A stretch of 33,474 nt of DNA, taken from the NCBI GenBank assembly GCA_013152715.1, contig JAADFU010000048.1, forward strand, positions 1 to 33,474, written 5' to 3'. The notes beneath the pieces are model-generated. The model had not been told where the DNA came from. It ran no database searches and worked only from the letters and a program-made list of their open reading frames with translations. The translations under genes and the position numbers were made by a program. Numbering within the stretch: position 1 is the stretch's first letter; each line of letters starts with the position of its first letter. Source of the stretch: Calditrichota bacterium. GTDB taxonomy: Bacteria > Zhuqueibacterota > Zhuqueibacteria > Thermofontimicrobiales > Thermofontimicrobiaceae. Of the stretch, positions 14,664 through 22,257 are shown piece after piece.

Positions 14664-15409
14664 TATTTTGCCTCCGCTGGAAATTCTTCAGGTGCATTTT
14701 TGTGATCGCAGATCAGACATTTGTCTTCAAAATAGTGCCGGATGCGGCTCACCGGACCTTTGTCAAAAATTTTGCCAGCGCAAAGCAGAAACGCGTGATC
14801 CGCCTGTTTCAACACTTCCAGGCTGTGAGTGATCAAAAGCACTGTCGAGCCCATGGCTTTGAGATAGGTGAGGGCTGCGAAAATATTTTTCAGCGCGCTG
14901 ATGTCAATGCCGGAATCGGGCTCGTCGAGCAAAACTAATTTGGGACGCATCGCCAGAATCGACGCCATTTCGATTTTCTTCCTCTCGCCACCGCTGAGCG
15001 TTTTGTCCACAGCCCGGTCGGCGTAAATTGGCGGCTCCAGTCCCATTTTATTCAACACTTCTTCGACAATGCCGTTTTTCCCTCCGTTAAAATGTGCGGC
15101 AGCTTTAATAAAATCGCGCACTTTCAGTCCTTCGTAGCGCGCCGGTTCCTGCCAGCCGAGCGTAATGCCCAATCGCGCTCTCTGATCGACGGAAAGATTT
15201 TTTATCGAATTTCCTGCAAATAAAATATCGCCTTCAAAATCGCGGTAGCCGGAGAGACCCATAATTGTGTAAGCAAAAGTCGATTTTCCGGCGCCGTTTG
15301 GTCCCACAACAGCGTGAATATGTCCTTCCCAAAAATCTACGCTTAAATCGTCAAGAATTTTATGACCATCAAGTGAAAGACTCAAGTTTTTAACTGTTAA
15401 AATTCCCAC
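14663..15409 (-). CDS. sufC: SufC, Fe-S cluster assembly ATPase
   Basis: An ABC-type ATPase of 248 residues with Walker A GPNGAGKST, the SufC-typical GWQEPARYEGLKVRDF Q-loop region, signature LSGGERKKIEMASI, Walker B KLVLLDEPDSGIDI and the H-loop (LLITHS). It powers SufB/SufD scaffold remodelling. I chose the GTG at 15409, preceded by AGGTGG at 5 nt, over an in-frame GTG at 15418, which would lie inside that ribosome site. The last ~25 residues (CLICDHKNAPEEFPAEAK) add a small tail with a C-x2-C pair. It is the first gene of a translationally coupled pair with the SufBD protein; no SufS, SufU or SufE follows. Confidence 0.93.
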   Translation of the reverse strand: MGILTVKNLSLSLDGHKILDDLSVDFWEGHIHAVVGPNGAGKSTFAYTIMGLSGYRDFEGDILFAGNSIKNLSVDQRARLGITLGWQEPARYEGLKVRDFIKAAAHFNGGKNGIVEEVLNKMGLEPPIYADRAVDKTLSGGERKKIEMASILAMRPKLVLLDEPDSGIDISALKNIFAALTYLKAMGSTVLLITHSLEVLKQADHAFLLCAGKIFDKGPVSRIRHYFEDKCLICDHKNAPEEFPAEAK

Positions 15410-15423
15410 TAATTCCACCTCAT

Positions 15424-15452
15424 AATTTAAGTTCTAATCGTTTGATTCTCAA
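15424..15452 (-). promoter_or_regulatory. Weak candidate promoter of sufC
   Basis: Leftward TTGAGA (15452-15447), a 17-nt spacer and TAAATT (15429-15424). If used, transcription would start within the AGGTGG ribosome site and give an almost leaderless mRNA, so an alternative upstream start is possible. Confidence 0.25.
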
Positions 15453-15575
15453 AAAATGGGAAAGATTCAGTTATGAAAAAATTTCTCTCGATGGAGAAAT
15501 TGGACTCATTTTCAATGCAAGATTTCCGTTTTTTTTAAATTTTTTGTGAGGTCAATCATTTTGCAGCGGAACAAA

Positions 15576-15603
15576 GTGTGCCCACCTTTCAGGTGAAGTA
15601 CAC
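15576..15603 (-). terminator. Palindromic repeat copy C at the 3' end of the T9SS protein gene
   Basis: In the leftward RNA, GTGTACTTCACC and GGTGGGCACAC pair imperfectly around TGAAA, followed by TTTG. It differs from copies A and B by several substitutions and one indel but keeps the CACCTTTCAGGTG core (plus strand). It starts 3 nt after the TAA stop of the T9SS protein. Confidence 0.5.
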
Positions 15604-15606
15604 CGT

Positions 15607-18600
15607 TTATCTGAAAATCGCCATCTTCCTCGATGATGCAAAGCGGCCGGCTTTGATGACGTAAACGTAAATCCCCGAACTCACCGCATCGCCGGTAGCG
15701 TTACAGCCGTTCCATTTCACGCTTTTTCTGCCGGGAGATTGATGCTCGTGAACCAACTCGGCCACTTTTTCGCCCGTTACGTTGTAAACAGTCAGCGTCA
15801 CAAATGTGGCTTCGGGTAAATCGTACTGGATCGTCGTCGTGGGATTGAATGGGTTGGGGTAATTCTGGTACAATTCAAATCGCTGCGCCTGCGCAAAATT
15901 GCCATTCTGAATGAGTGAGACTGTCCCTCTTCCCGCCGGGAAATTGTTGATGCGATAGCTCAAAATTTCAATCGCTGATTCCGGCAGCAGAGAAGATGAT
16001 TTTTCCCGAAAGCGGACTTTCAGAAACGTCCCCGATTTTTCAATGGCCTGCGTCCCAAAAGCGCCGATTCTGACTAATCCCGGCTGCGAGGAATTAACCA
16101 GAGTTTGAAACGGAATTTCCGCGGAGACAAAAACAGAATCGAATTCGAGTTCTTCCGCATCAAAGCGCAGGTTCAAGTCGCACGAGTAAATTTGGTAATT
16201 TTCATCATTTTTGAAATCAAGACTAATTTTTCCGCCGTCGTCGACGTCGGCGGTGAAAGTTTTCCGCAAAGCAAAAGGCGTGCTCAATTCCCCAGCCGGT
16301 GACCAACTTGCATCCACGTCGCCGATGACGATTGCCTGAAAATCCGCATCCGTGACATCGTCGGACAAATTGGGGTAATTTCGCTGTGCCGGGGAAAATG
16401 TCCATTGAGTGATGTGTGACTCCGGCGGCTGCGACAAGCCCACAGCTTCTCTGGCGATAAGCGCCGCGTCGTACATTTGAATCTCGCCATTCAGATCGAC
16501 ATCTGCCGCCAGCCTCTGCGCGGGAGTCGCCTCAGGAAAAAGTTCCAGCGCCAGACGTGCCGCCAGCGAGGCGTCGTAGCTCAAAATTGTCGTTTCTGCC
16601 ACATCGCCCGTTTTTGCCGGCGTCAACACGAGCGCGCTGTTAGTTTCCAAATCATCAAATTGAAACGCGCCATCTGCAGCGGAAATTTGGTCGCCGTTGA
16701 TATCGCCGGTCAAAACCAACCTCGCGCCGCCGACAGGTCTGGACGAATCCTGATATTTCACGATGCCCGACAAAATGAGCAAGGGAATATCGTTCGCCAG
16801 ACCCTTGATGCAGAAATTTGCCGATTGATCGTAATCGTACAAATCGAGCCATTGCGAGTTGGCGAAATAGTAACTTTCGCCGGGATTTGCCGTGGATTGA
16901 ACAATCGTTCCCTGCGCCGTTGCGCCAAGCAAAACCGGCACTTCGGAAGTTTTGTCGTAAGGCTGACCACCGTCAGAGAGGTAGAGATAAATGTAAAAAT
17001 CATCGCCGTTGTGAAGTCTGGCCGGCTCAGTCAAATCAATGGTATGAAATCCCTTTTCCGCCAGAGTCCCGGTTTGAGTTGTCAATTCGCTCGCTGGCTG
17101 ACCGCCGATGAAATCGTCAAAAATTTTTACAACGTAGCTGACGTTGTCGGCGGCAGTGAAAAAATTCACCGCCGTCAATTTCTGCGTTCCCACGGCAGTA
17201 AACGCATTCATCGCCACGCTGCAACTGGTCAGCGTGGCGCGCCAGCCGTGGTAGTCGTGGAAATAGACGTGATCCCACTGCAGCGGCGCCACATCGCGGA
17301 AGGAGACCGCGCCCATTTCCGGATGTTTGCCGCAATGTTTATCGTAGTAAGAAATCCAGAAATAACCGTCCAGTCCCCAGGAATCGCCCCAACTATTTTT
17401 GCACAGCCAGGCGCCGGGTTGCGGTGCGTCGGTCACTTTGAAGTCGTTCCAGCCCACAATGGCGATAGAGTGATTAGGCTCGTGGTTGTCCGATTCCGGC
17501 TGATAATGCTCAAAATCGGAATTGAGAAAACTGCTGCTGTAATACATGCAGCTTCCCACGGCGCCATAATTTTTCACGTCCTGTTTGATTTTTTCGATAT
17601 TGCGGAGATCGCTGTCCGTGTTCTCCCAGATGATTTCCCACGGATAAAAGTAGTGAAAACTTTGATTCGAATAATCCGGCGGCGAAGAATACGACTGCCC
17701 GTCCTGTTCGCGCACCGCGCCGTCGCCGCGGCTCAAATAAGCGGCTGCCACGCGATAATCGCCGCCCTGGTGCACTGTCAAACCGTCTCCTGTCGACGGA
17801 TCCAGGTCCCCGTTGTAGTGCTCGTTGAATCCGTTCCACCAATCCAGATGATACTCGGCAAGATTGGGTTCTCCGGACTCGCCGGCGGAAGTCCAGTTTC
17901 CGGTTTTCAGCAAATTACTTTCCATGGCCGCCATCACGCCGTGCGTCCAGCAGGTGCCGCCGCGCTGATTGCGCACGCCAGAGACCAGACCGAGCTCGCG
18001 CAGGTCAAACACCGCCGGAATTTCGCCGTACAAATCGATGCCGTCAAAAAGTCTGTCCAGCGCGCGCACGGAAACGTAGGGGATGTAGCCGTGCGGACGA
18101 ACAACATCCACGTATTTTTCAATTTTTCTGTTGCGCGTCAAATATTCGATGGAAAGAATCAGTTCTCCATGGGCACGATAGCGGCTGTCCAGCAAATTGA
18201 GGCGATAGTTATCCGGATCGTAAGGATTGTTTTCATCGTTGTCGCCCTGAAAAAAGAGCCCCTCGCAGCCAATGCCGTCGATGGCTTGAAAATATGCCTC
18301 TTGTTCCGCAACTGAAACATCGGACTCGTCAGTTACTGCCTCTGCATTTTGCGCGAAGATGTAAAACGGCGGTTCGGCGTGAGCGTGCGAGTAATTGTCG
18401 ATGGCTTCAATGAATTGAATCATGCGCGACGCTGCGTTCGGAATTTCGTTGGCCATGAAACCCCAGTAGTAGTAAGCGTCCACAATGTCCATGTAAATGC
18501 CGTCGAAGCCCTGGGAGAAAATTGTGTCCAGATACTGAAAGACAATCGCCTGCCAAGCCGGATCCCAAAAGCGGACCTTGTAGTTGTCTATCCAGTCGGG

Positions 18601-18996
18601 ATTTGCCGGACCCAGCCAGTCCGGAGCGCCCGGGTCGGGATTGCCGTCGTGATTGGCGTCCCAGCTATTCTGCCAGTACCAGCGGTAAGTTTCCGCCTCG
18701 CCGATGGAAAGGTAGGCGAGTACGATTTTGCCGCTATTTTTTAGCTGTGCGATTTGCTCTGCGGAAAAAACTGCTTCGGGCCCGCCGGTCGCTGAGTAGT
18801 CGATAACAATCAAATCAATGGAGTTATTTTGACTGATTTCCTGAATGTCGATATTTTGCAGTTGAATGGCCCAGGTGCGGACAGTGGAAAGATCAGCGGC
18901 AAACCCTTTGGCAAAAATCAAGCCGCAGGAAAAAATGATGAAAAATAATATTTCCCGCGTTCTCTCAACTATTATTTCACGAAATGAATCATTCAA
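15607..18996 (-). CDS. T9SS-secreted mosaic protein: TM1410/GH114-like barrel + papain-like protease + dockerin/cohesin-like modules
   Basis: About 1129 residues from the proposed TTG at 18996; the reading frame stays open to 19158, but a promoter at 19049-19078 favours the shorter form. Order: signal peptide (1-34, FAKGFAA/D); TM1410/MJ1477 (GH114-like) barrel about 35-316 ([39 protein letters not shown]); papain-like C1A protease about 326-566 with Gln344, Cys349 ([11 protein letters not shown]), His509 ([11 protein letters not shown]) and Asn534 ([10 protein letters not shown]); lectin-like beta domain about 590-735; dockerin-like repeat about 832-853 ([20 protein letters not shown]); cohesin-like domain about 906-1026; T9SS C-terminal sorting domain about 1042-1129 ([20 protein letters not shown]). 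It is exported and probably surface-anchored. The papain loop is one residue shorter than usual and lacks the extra cysteine. The joint substrate is unknown; glycoprotein or exopolysaccharide-protein matrix is a guess. Confidence 0.85.
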   Translation of the reverse strand: MNDSFREIIVERTREILFFIIFSCGLIFAKGFAADLSTVRTWAIQLQNIDIQEISQNNSIDLIVIDYSATGGPEAVFSAEQIAQLKNSGKIVLAYLSIGEAETYRWYWQNSWDANHDGNPDPGAPDWLGPANPDWIDNYKVRFWDPAWQAIVFQYLDTIFSQGFDGIYMDIVDAYYYWGFMANEIPNAASRMIQFIEAIDNYSHAHAEPPFYIFAQNAEAVTDESDVSVAEQEAYFQAIDGIGCEGLFFQGDNDENNPYDPDNYRLNLLDSRYRAHGELILSIEYLTRNRKIEKYVDVVRPHGYIPYVSVRALDRLFDGIDLYGEIPAVFDLRELGLVSGVRNQRGGTCWTHGVMAAMESNLLKTGNWTSAGESGEPNLAEYHLDWWNGFNEHYNGDLDPSTGDGLTVHQGGDYRVAAAYLSRGDGAVREQDGQSYSSPPDYSNQSFHYFYPWEIIWENTDSDLRNIEKIKQDVKNYGAVGSCMYYSSSFLNSDFEHYQPESDNHEPNHSIAIVGWNDFKVTDAPQPGAWLCKNSWGDSWGLDGYFWISYYDKHCGKHPEMGAVSFRDVAPLQWDHVYFHDYHGWRATLTSCSVAMNAFTAVGTQKLTAVNFFTAADNVSYVVKIFDDFIGGQPASELTTQTGTLAEKGFHTIDLTEPARLHNGDDFYIYLYLSDGGQPYDKTSEVPVLLGATAQGTIVQSTANPGESYYFANSQWLDLYDYDQSANFCIKGLANDIPLLILSGIVKYQDSSRPVGGARLVLTGDINGDQISAADGAFQFDDLETNSALVLTPAKTGDVAETTILSYDASLAARLALELFPEATPAQRLAADVDLNGEIQMYDAALIAREAVGLSQPPESHITQWTFSPAQRNYPNLSDDVTDADFQAIVIGDVDASWSPAGELSTPFALRKTFTADVDDGGKISLDFKNDENYQIYSCDLNLRFDAEELEFDSVFVSAEIPFQTLVNSSQPGLVRIGAFGTQAIEKSGTFLKVRFREKSSSLLPESAIEILSYRINNFPAGRGTVSLIQNGNFAQAQRFELYQNYPNPFNPTTTIQYDLPEATFVTLTVYNVTGEKVAELVHEHQSPGRKSVKWNGCNATGDAVSSGIYVYVIKAGRFASSRKMAIFR

Positions 18997-19048
18997 TTTG
19001 TGAGCTCGGATTTGGTTTTGCAATTTACTATTGAAAAATAATAAAATC

Positions 19049-19078
19049 AGCATAGAAAAGCAAATCAAAATTTTGCAA
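19049..19078 (-). promoter_or_regulatory. Candidate promoter of the T9SS mosaic protein gene
   Basis: Leftward TTGCAA (19078-19073), an 18-nt spacer and TATGCT (19054-19049). Initiation near 19042 would exclude all upstream in-frame starts and leave the TTG at 18996 as the best candidate. Confidence 0.4.
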
Positions 19079-19305
19079 CTTTTTAAGGCACAAATTATCT
19101 TGACTAACATAGCTAACTTGAAGAATAATGAATGAGTTAAATTTAAAATAGTTGCCATTTTTTGAAACTACAAGTTTTAGAAGAATTGCAAAAGTGGTGC
19201 CAATTTTTGAAGAAAAATTTTGCCAATAAAAAATGAAATAGCGAAAGCTTTATTTTCCGAAAGATTTTGAATTGTTTTGAAAAAAAATTAAATATCGGTG
19301 TGGTG

Positions 19306-19337
19306 CAGGGCTTTGTGCCTTGGCGTCTTGGCGTGAG
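19306..19337. repeat. Degenerate 8-9-nt tandem repeat (CTTTGTG/CTTGGCGT type)
   Basis: Contains two perfect tandem CTTGGCGT units (19319-19334) preceded by CTTTGTGC. This resembles the CTTCGTGTCTTCGTGG-type intergenic repeat seen in many environmental bacterial genomes. A related run in the opposite orientation lies at 20591-20617, so the two bracket the aminotransferase gene. The rest of 18997-19435 is AT-rich with no gene seen. Confidence 0.45.
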
Positions 19338-19357
19338 AAATAATTTTAAAAAATCAG

Positions 19358-19386
19358 TTGCAAATTTACCTGAAATTTTGTAAGAT
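19358..19386 (+). promoter_or_regulatory. Sigma70-type promoter of the aminotransferase gene
   Basis: TTGCAA (19358-19363), a 17-nt spacer and TAAGAT (19381-19386), with the predicted start about 43 nt upstream of the TTG codon at 19436. Confidence 0.5.
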
Positions 19387-19435
19387 GTAGGATAAAATCG
19401 AGAAAGAGAATAACGTTTTGGAGAAAGGAAGAGAG

Positions 19436-20566
19436 TTGAAAAATCCGTTTCGGGAATGGTTTAGCTATGATTCTGATTTGCTTTATTTCAATAATGCCGC
19501 CACAGGAATGGTGCCGCAGCGCGCCGTGGAGGCGATGAAACAGTTCATTGATGAAATCGCGCGCAACGGGAAGCCGGCGTTTGAAAAATTGCTGGAAATG
19601 CAGGCGGATTTTCGCGCGCAAGCCGCTAAATTGCTCAATGTCAGCGAGGAAGAAGTAGCGTTTGTCAGAAATACGACCGACGGGCTGGAAATGGCGCTGT
19701 ATTCCATTGATTGGCGCGACGGCGACAACATGATCGTTCAGGAAGACGCATTTCCCGCAAGCCTGTATCTGGCGCATTACTGCTTTCCCGGCGTGGAGAA
19801 ACGATACATTCCGCTCATTTCGGAGAATGATTTTTACGAGCAACTCACGCAGCGCATCGATGAACGCACGCGGGCAGTCGTCGTCGATCTGGTGCATTTT
19901 CTGTCCGGCAGCCGTTTCGATCTGCAGCGGCTCGGCGAAATTGTCAGAGACACAAACAGTTATTTGATCGTTGACGGCATTCAGGCGGCTGGCGCGGTGA
20001 AAATAGATTTGAGCGAAACGCCGGTGGATTTTTTCGCAACTGGAGGCGTCAAGTGGCTGCTCAGCCCCTCGGGAACGGGAATTTTTTACGTGCGCAAAGA
20101 GATTTTAGGAGAGCTGATTCCTTTTCACATTAGTTGGGCTGGCGCGCATTACGAGGATATTTCCAGCCTTTACCCGGTGCGACAGCTTCATCCGGATGCG
20201 CGGCGGTTTCAGCCGGCGAATGAAAACTACATCGGCATGATTGCCCTGACCGAATCGCTGCGCATGTTCAATGAGATGGGAGCCAAAAATACGCAAGAGA
20301 GAATATTTGCTCTGACCGGGAAGTTGCTCAGCGAGTTGGAGCGATTGGGTTTTGAGATTTTCACCCCCAAAAGCGAAGCCGAGCGCGCCGGAATCGTCGC
20401 TTTTCGCCATCCGCATTTTTCCTCCGCGGACATCCACAACAAGCTGACGGAAAAGAAAATTATCTGTTCCCTGCGCGAAGGCTGGGTGCGGTTTGCGATT
20501 CATTTTTACAACGGGGAGGATGAAATTGAACGGGCGATGGCATTGCTGAAAGACCTGACTCAATAG
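19436..20566 (+). CDS. Class V PLP-dependent aminotransferase (cysteine desulfurase/isopenicillin-N-epimerase-like)
   Basis: A 376-residue fold-type I PLP enzyme of the class V aminotransferase/NifS-like superfamily. I chose the TTG at 19436, with AAAGGA six bases upstream, over the in-frame TTG at 19418, which precedes that ribosome site. Features: N-terminal substrate loop (LYFNNAATGMVP), phosphate-binding TT (VRNTTDGLE), Asp180 (VDGIQAAGAV) contacting the PLP ring nitrogen, and Lys206 (ATGGVKWLLSPSGTGI) forming the Schiff base. Members act as cysteine desulfurases, epimerases or kynureninases. I do not see a clear SufS-type flexible active-site cysteine loop, so a role as sulfur donor for the nearby SufCB pair is not supported. 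Specific function is unassigned. Confidence 0.88.
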   Translation: MKNPFREWFSYDSDLLYFNNAATGMVPQRAVEAMKQFIDEIARNGKPAFEKLLEMQADFRAQAAKLLNVSEEEVAFVRNTTDGLEMALYSIDWRDGDNMIVQEDAFPASLYLAHYCFPGVEKRYIPLISENDFYEQLTQRIDERTRAVVVDLVHFLSGSRFDLQRLGEIVRDTNSYLIVDGIQAAGAVKIDLSETPVDFFATGGVKWLLSPSGTGIFYVRKEILGELIPFHISWAGAHYEDISSLYPVRQLHPDARRFQPANENYIGMIALTESLRMFNEMGAKNTQERIFALTGKLLSELERLGFEIFTPKSEAERAGIVAFRHPHFSSADIHNKLTEKKIICSLREGWVRFAIHFYNGEDEIERAMALLKDLTQ

Positions 20567-20590
20567 AACGCGTATTTTTATTTTTTGAAT

Positions 20591-20617
20591 AGCCACGAAG
20601 TCACAGAAGACGCAGAG
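20591..20617. repeat. Intergenic CACGAAG-type degenerate repeat
   Basis: Contains CCACGAAGTCACAGAAGACG, an 8-9-nt period repeat of the CACGAAG family. It is roughly the reverse-complement counterpart of the run at 19306-19337 on the other side of the aminotransferase gene. Confidence 0.45.
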
Positions 20618-20632
20618 AAAAAATTGTAGAAA

Positions 20633-20666
20633 AGAAACCTGACATTTTTAGAAATACCAGGTTTCT
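20633..20666. repeat. Strong hairpin (9-bp perfect arms) upstream of the Fpg-like gene
   Basis: AGAAACCTG (20633-20641) and CAGGTTTCT (20658-20666) are perfect inverted arms, with four more inner A/T pairs around a 4-nt loop. No T-run follows on the plus strand, so it is more likely a dispersed palindrome or 5'-leader structure than a terminator for the aminotransferase gene. Confidence 0.5.
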
Positions 20667-20689
20667 GAAAATTGCCATGAGGAAAATTC

Positions 20690-21559
20690 ATGCCAGAGTT
20701 GCCGGAAATAGTCGTCATTGCCACGCAGATGGACGAAACCTTGCGCGGGAAGACGGTATCCGATGTGGAAATTTTCCAGCCGAAATGTCTCAATCGCGCG
20801 GTAGCGGATTGTCGGAAATATTTGCCTGGGAGAAAAATTTTGCGTGTTCGCCCACTGGGCAAATGGATTGAAATTGTGTGCGATGAAGCGGTGAAAATTC
20901 TCATTAATTTAGGCATGGGCGGCGAAGTGCTTTATTTTGAAAATGAAAATGAGATTGCTGACAAGGCGAAAATAATCATGAGATTCAATGACGACAGCGG
21001 ATTTTACATCACGTTGTGGTGGTTCGGCTATTTTCATCTCGTGCGTGACGGTGAAAAAAATCCGATGACAGACAAATTGGGACCCGGTGCGCTGGAAATT
21101 TCCCTTGCTGATTTCCAAAAAATCCTCACCAGAAAACGCGGCGGGATCAAGTCGTTTTTGTTGAATCAAAAAAATATTCGCGGCATCGGTAATTTTTACA
21201 TTCAGGAAATTCTTTTTCGAGCGAAAATCCACCCGCTGACGCCGATCAATGTTTTGAGTGAGGCGGACATCGAGCGGCTCCATTCCGCCATTCACGAGGT
21301 GTTGAAGCGATCCATCGCGCTGGGGTCGAGTTCGTACGAGCTGGATTTTTTCGGAAAGAAGGGAAAATATTCGTTGCGGGAATTGAGTTTTGCCTATCAC
21401 GAAAACGGCGTTTGTCCTGATTGCGGCGCTGCGGCGCAAAAAATCAAAACCGGCGCCAATTCTCAATACATTTGTCCGCAGTGTCAGGTTTTGCCGACGG
21501 AACAGGTGAGTGTGGAGAAAGCGGATTTTAAGCCAACGAAGATTATGAAGAGTTTGTGA
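20690..21559 (+). CDS. Divergent Fpg/Nei-family DNA glycosylase
   Basis: A 289-residue member of the formamidopyrimidine-DNA glycosylase/endonuclease VIII family, which excises oxidised bases. ATG at 20690 follows GAGGA at 7 nt. Conserved: catalytic N-terminus after Met removal (PELPE, Pro2/Glu3), Lys58 (LGKWIEI), Met76 (LGMGG), H2TH region (RGIGNFYIQEILFRAKIHP, about 164-182) and the C-terminal zinc finger C242-P-D-C245...C262-P-Q-C265. Not conserved: the RRFG loop of Fpg reads WWFG (110-113), losing the intercalating arginine, and the zinc-finger arginine before YxC is Asn257 (GANSQYIC). It also has the LGSSSYELDFFGKKGKY stretch seen in a little-studied Fpg/Nei subfamily. Lesion specificity is therefore uncertain. 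Confidence 0.9.
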   Translation: MPELPEIVVIATQMDETLRGKTVSDVEIFQPKCLNRAVADCRKYLPGRKILRVRPLGKWIEIVCDEAVKILINLGMGGEVLYFENENEIADKAKIIMRFNDDSGFYITLWWFGYFHLVRDGEKNPMTDKLGPGALEISLADFQKILTRKRGGIKSFLLNQKNIRGIGNFYIQEILFRAKIHPLTPINVLSEADIERLHSAIHEVLKRSIALGSSSYELDFFGKKGKYSLRELSFAYHENGVCPDCGAAAQKIKTGANSQYICPQCQVLPTEQVSVEKADFKPTKIMKSL

Positions 21560-21627
21560 GTAAAACGGAACGCGGTTTTTAAATGTGCTCAAAAAAAGAA
21601 AAACGACAAAAATGATAGGGGAGAGAG

Positions 21628-22242
21628 ATGATTCAAAAAATTAGTGTTTATTTTTCACTGGCCGTGCTGATTTTGGCGACAAGCTGCGTGAAAATTGATG
21701 AAATTGAAAACGTGAAAATCAAAACAGAAGCTGTCGCGAAGGATTTTATCCAAGCGATTGAACAAAAAGATGGTAACCATGCTGCAGACTTGTTTGCACG
21801 AACTGCTGATGTTGTTTTGATTGATCCGGTGAACGACAGTCTTGTCATCGGTGTCGATCAGATTGAAGCGACGCTGTCAAATTTGCTGGGTCAAATTGAT
21901 AGTGTGAAAATCAACGAGCAGGAAGTGCATATTTCCCCGGGGCAAGATCTTGTCAGTTCACGGATAGCTGCGATTTACAATGTGAGCATCCAGAAAGCGG
22001 GAAAGAAAAGCGTGTTTCTGGCGCTGGTTTCCGGCTATCTCGAAAAAAGCGGTCCTGCCTGGCGGTTTGTGCAATTGCAGACGTCGCTCAAAAAGAAACT
22101 CCGGGAAAAAATCAGCACCGGGACTCAATCAGTTCCAACGCCGCAACCAAAGCCGAAAAAAGAAGCCGTTGTTCCGGGAACTGCTGCCAAATCAGATTCT
22201 CTGACAAAAACACAAACTGATACTGTCGGAAAATCGTACTAA
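21628..22242 (+). CDS. NTF2-like (SnoaL/DUF4440-type) lipoprotein
   Basis: A 204-residue lipoprotein: signal plus lipobox LATSC (Cys20). Residues 25-160 match the NTF2-like fold pattern: a helical start (VAKDFIQAIEQKDGNHAADLFA), VVLIDPVNDSLVIGVDQIEATL, then curved beta-strands ending AWRFVQLQTSL. This fold usually makes a small binding pocket; no catalytic residues can be named. The last ~40 residues are a Pro/Lys/Thr-rich tail of low complexity. GGGGAGAGAG precedes the ATG. Its stop is only 15 nt before the next gene, so it is very likely cotranscribed with the large HEFHH-containing protein and may help it in the envelope (inference). Confidence 0.78.
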   Translation: MIQKISVYFSLAVLILATSCVKIDEIENVKIKTEAVAKDFIQAIEQKDGNHAADLFARTADVVLIDPVNDSLVIGVDQIEATLSNLLGQIDSVKINEQEVHISPGQDLVSSRIAAIYNVSIQKAGKKSVFLALVSGYLEKSGPAWRFVQLQTSLKKKLREKISTGTQSVPTPQPKPKKEAVVPGTAAKSDSLTKTQTDTVGKSY

Positions 22243-22257
22243 CTTCTGGAGAGAAAA

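Noticed and set aside
16477-18315. 612-codon open frame on the plus strand
   Set aside because: It is entirely antisense to the T9SS mosaic protein, has Arg/His/Val-rich composition typical of a shadow frame in GC-rich coding DNA, no ribosome site and no recognisable domain.
18997-19158. 54-codon N-terminal extension of the T9SS mosaic protein
   Set aside because: No ribosome site at any of its starts, a candidate promoter lies within it, and the clear signal peptide begins after it. The choice of TTG at 18996 remains provisional.
13725-20566. Aminotransferase as the SufS partner of the SufC-SufBD pair
   Set aside because: It is 4 kb away on the opposite strand beyond the T9SS gene and I could not see a SufS-type catalytic cysteine loop, so a link is not supported.
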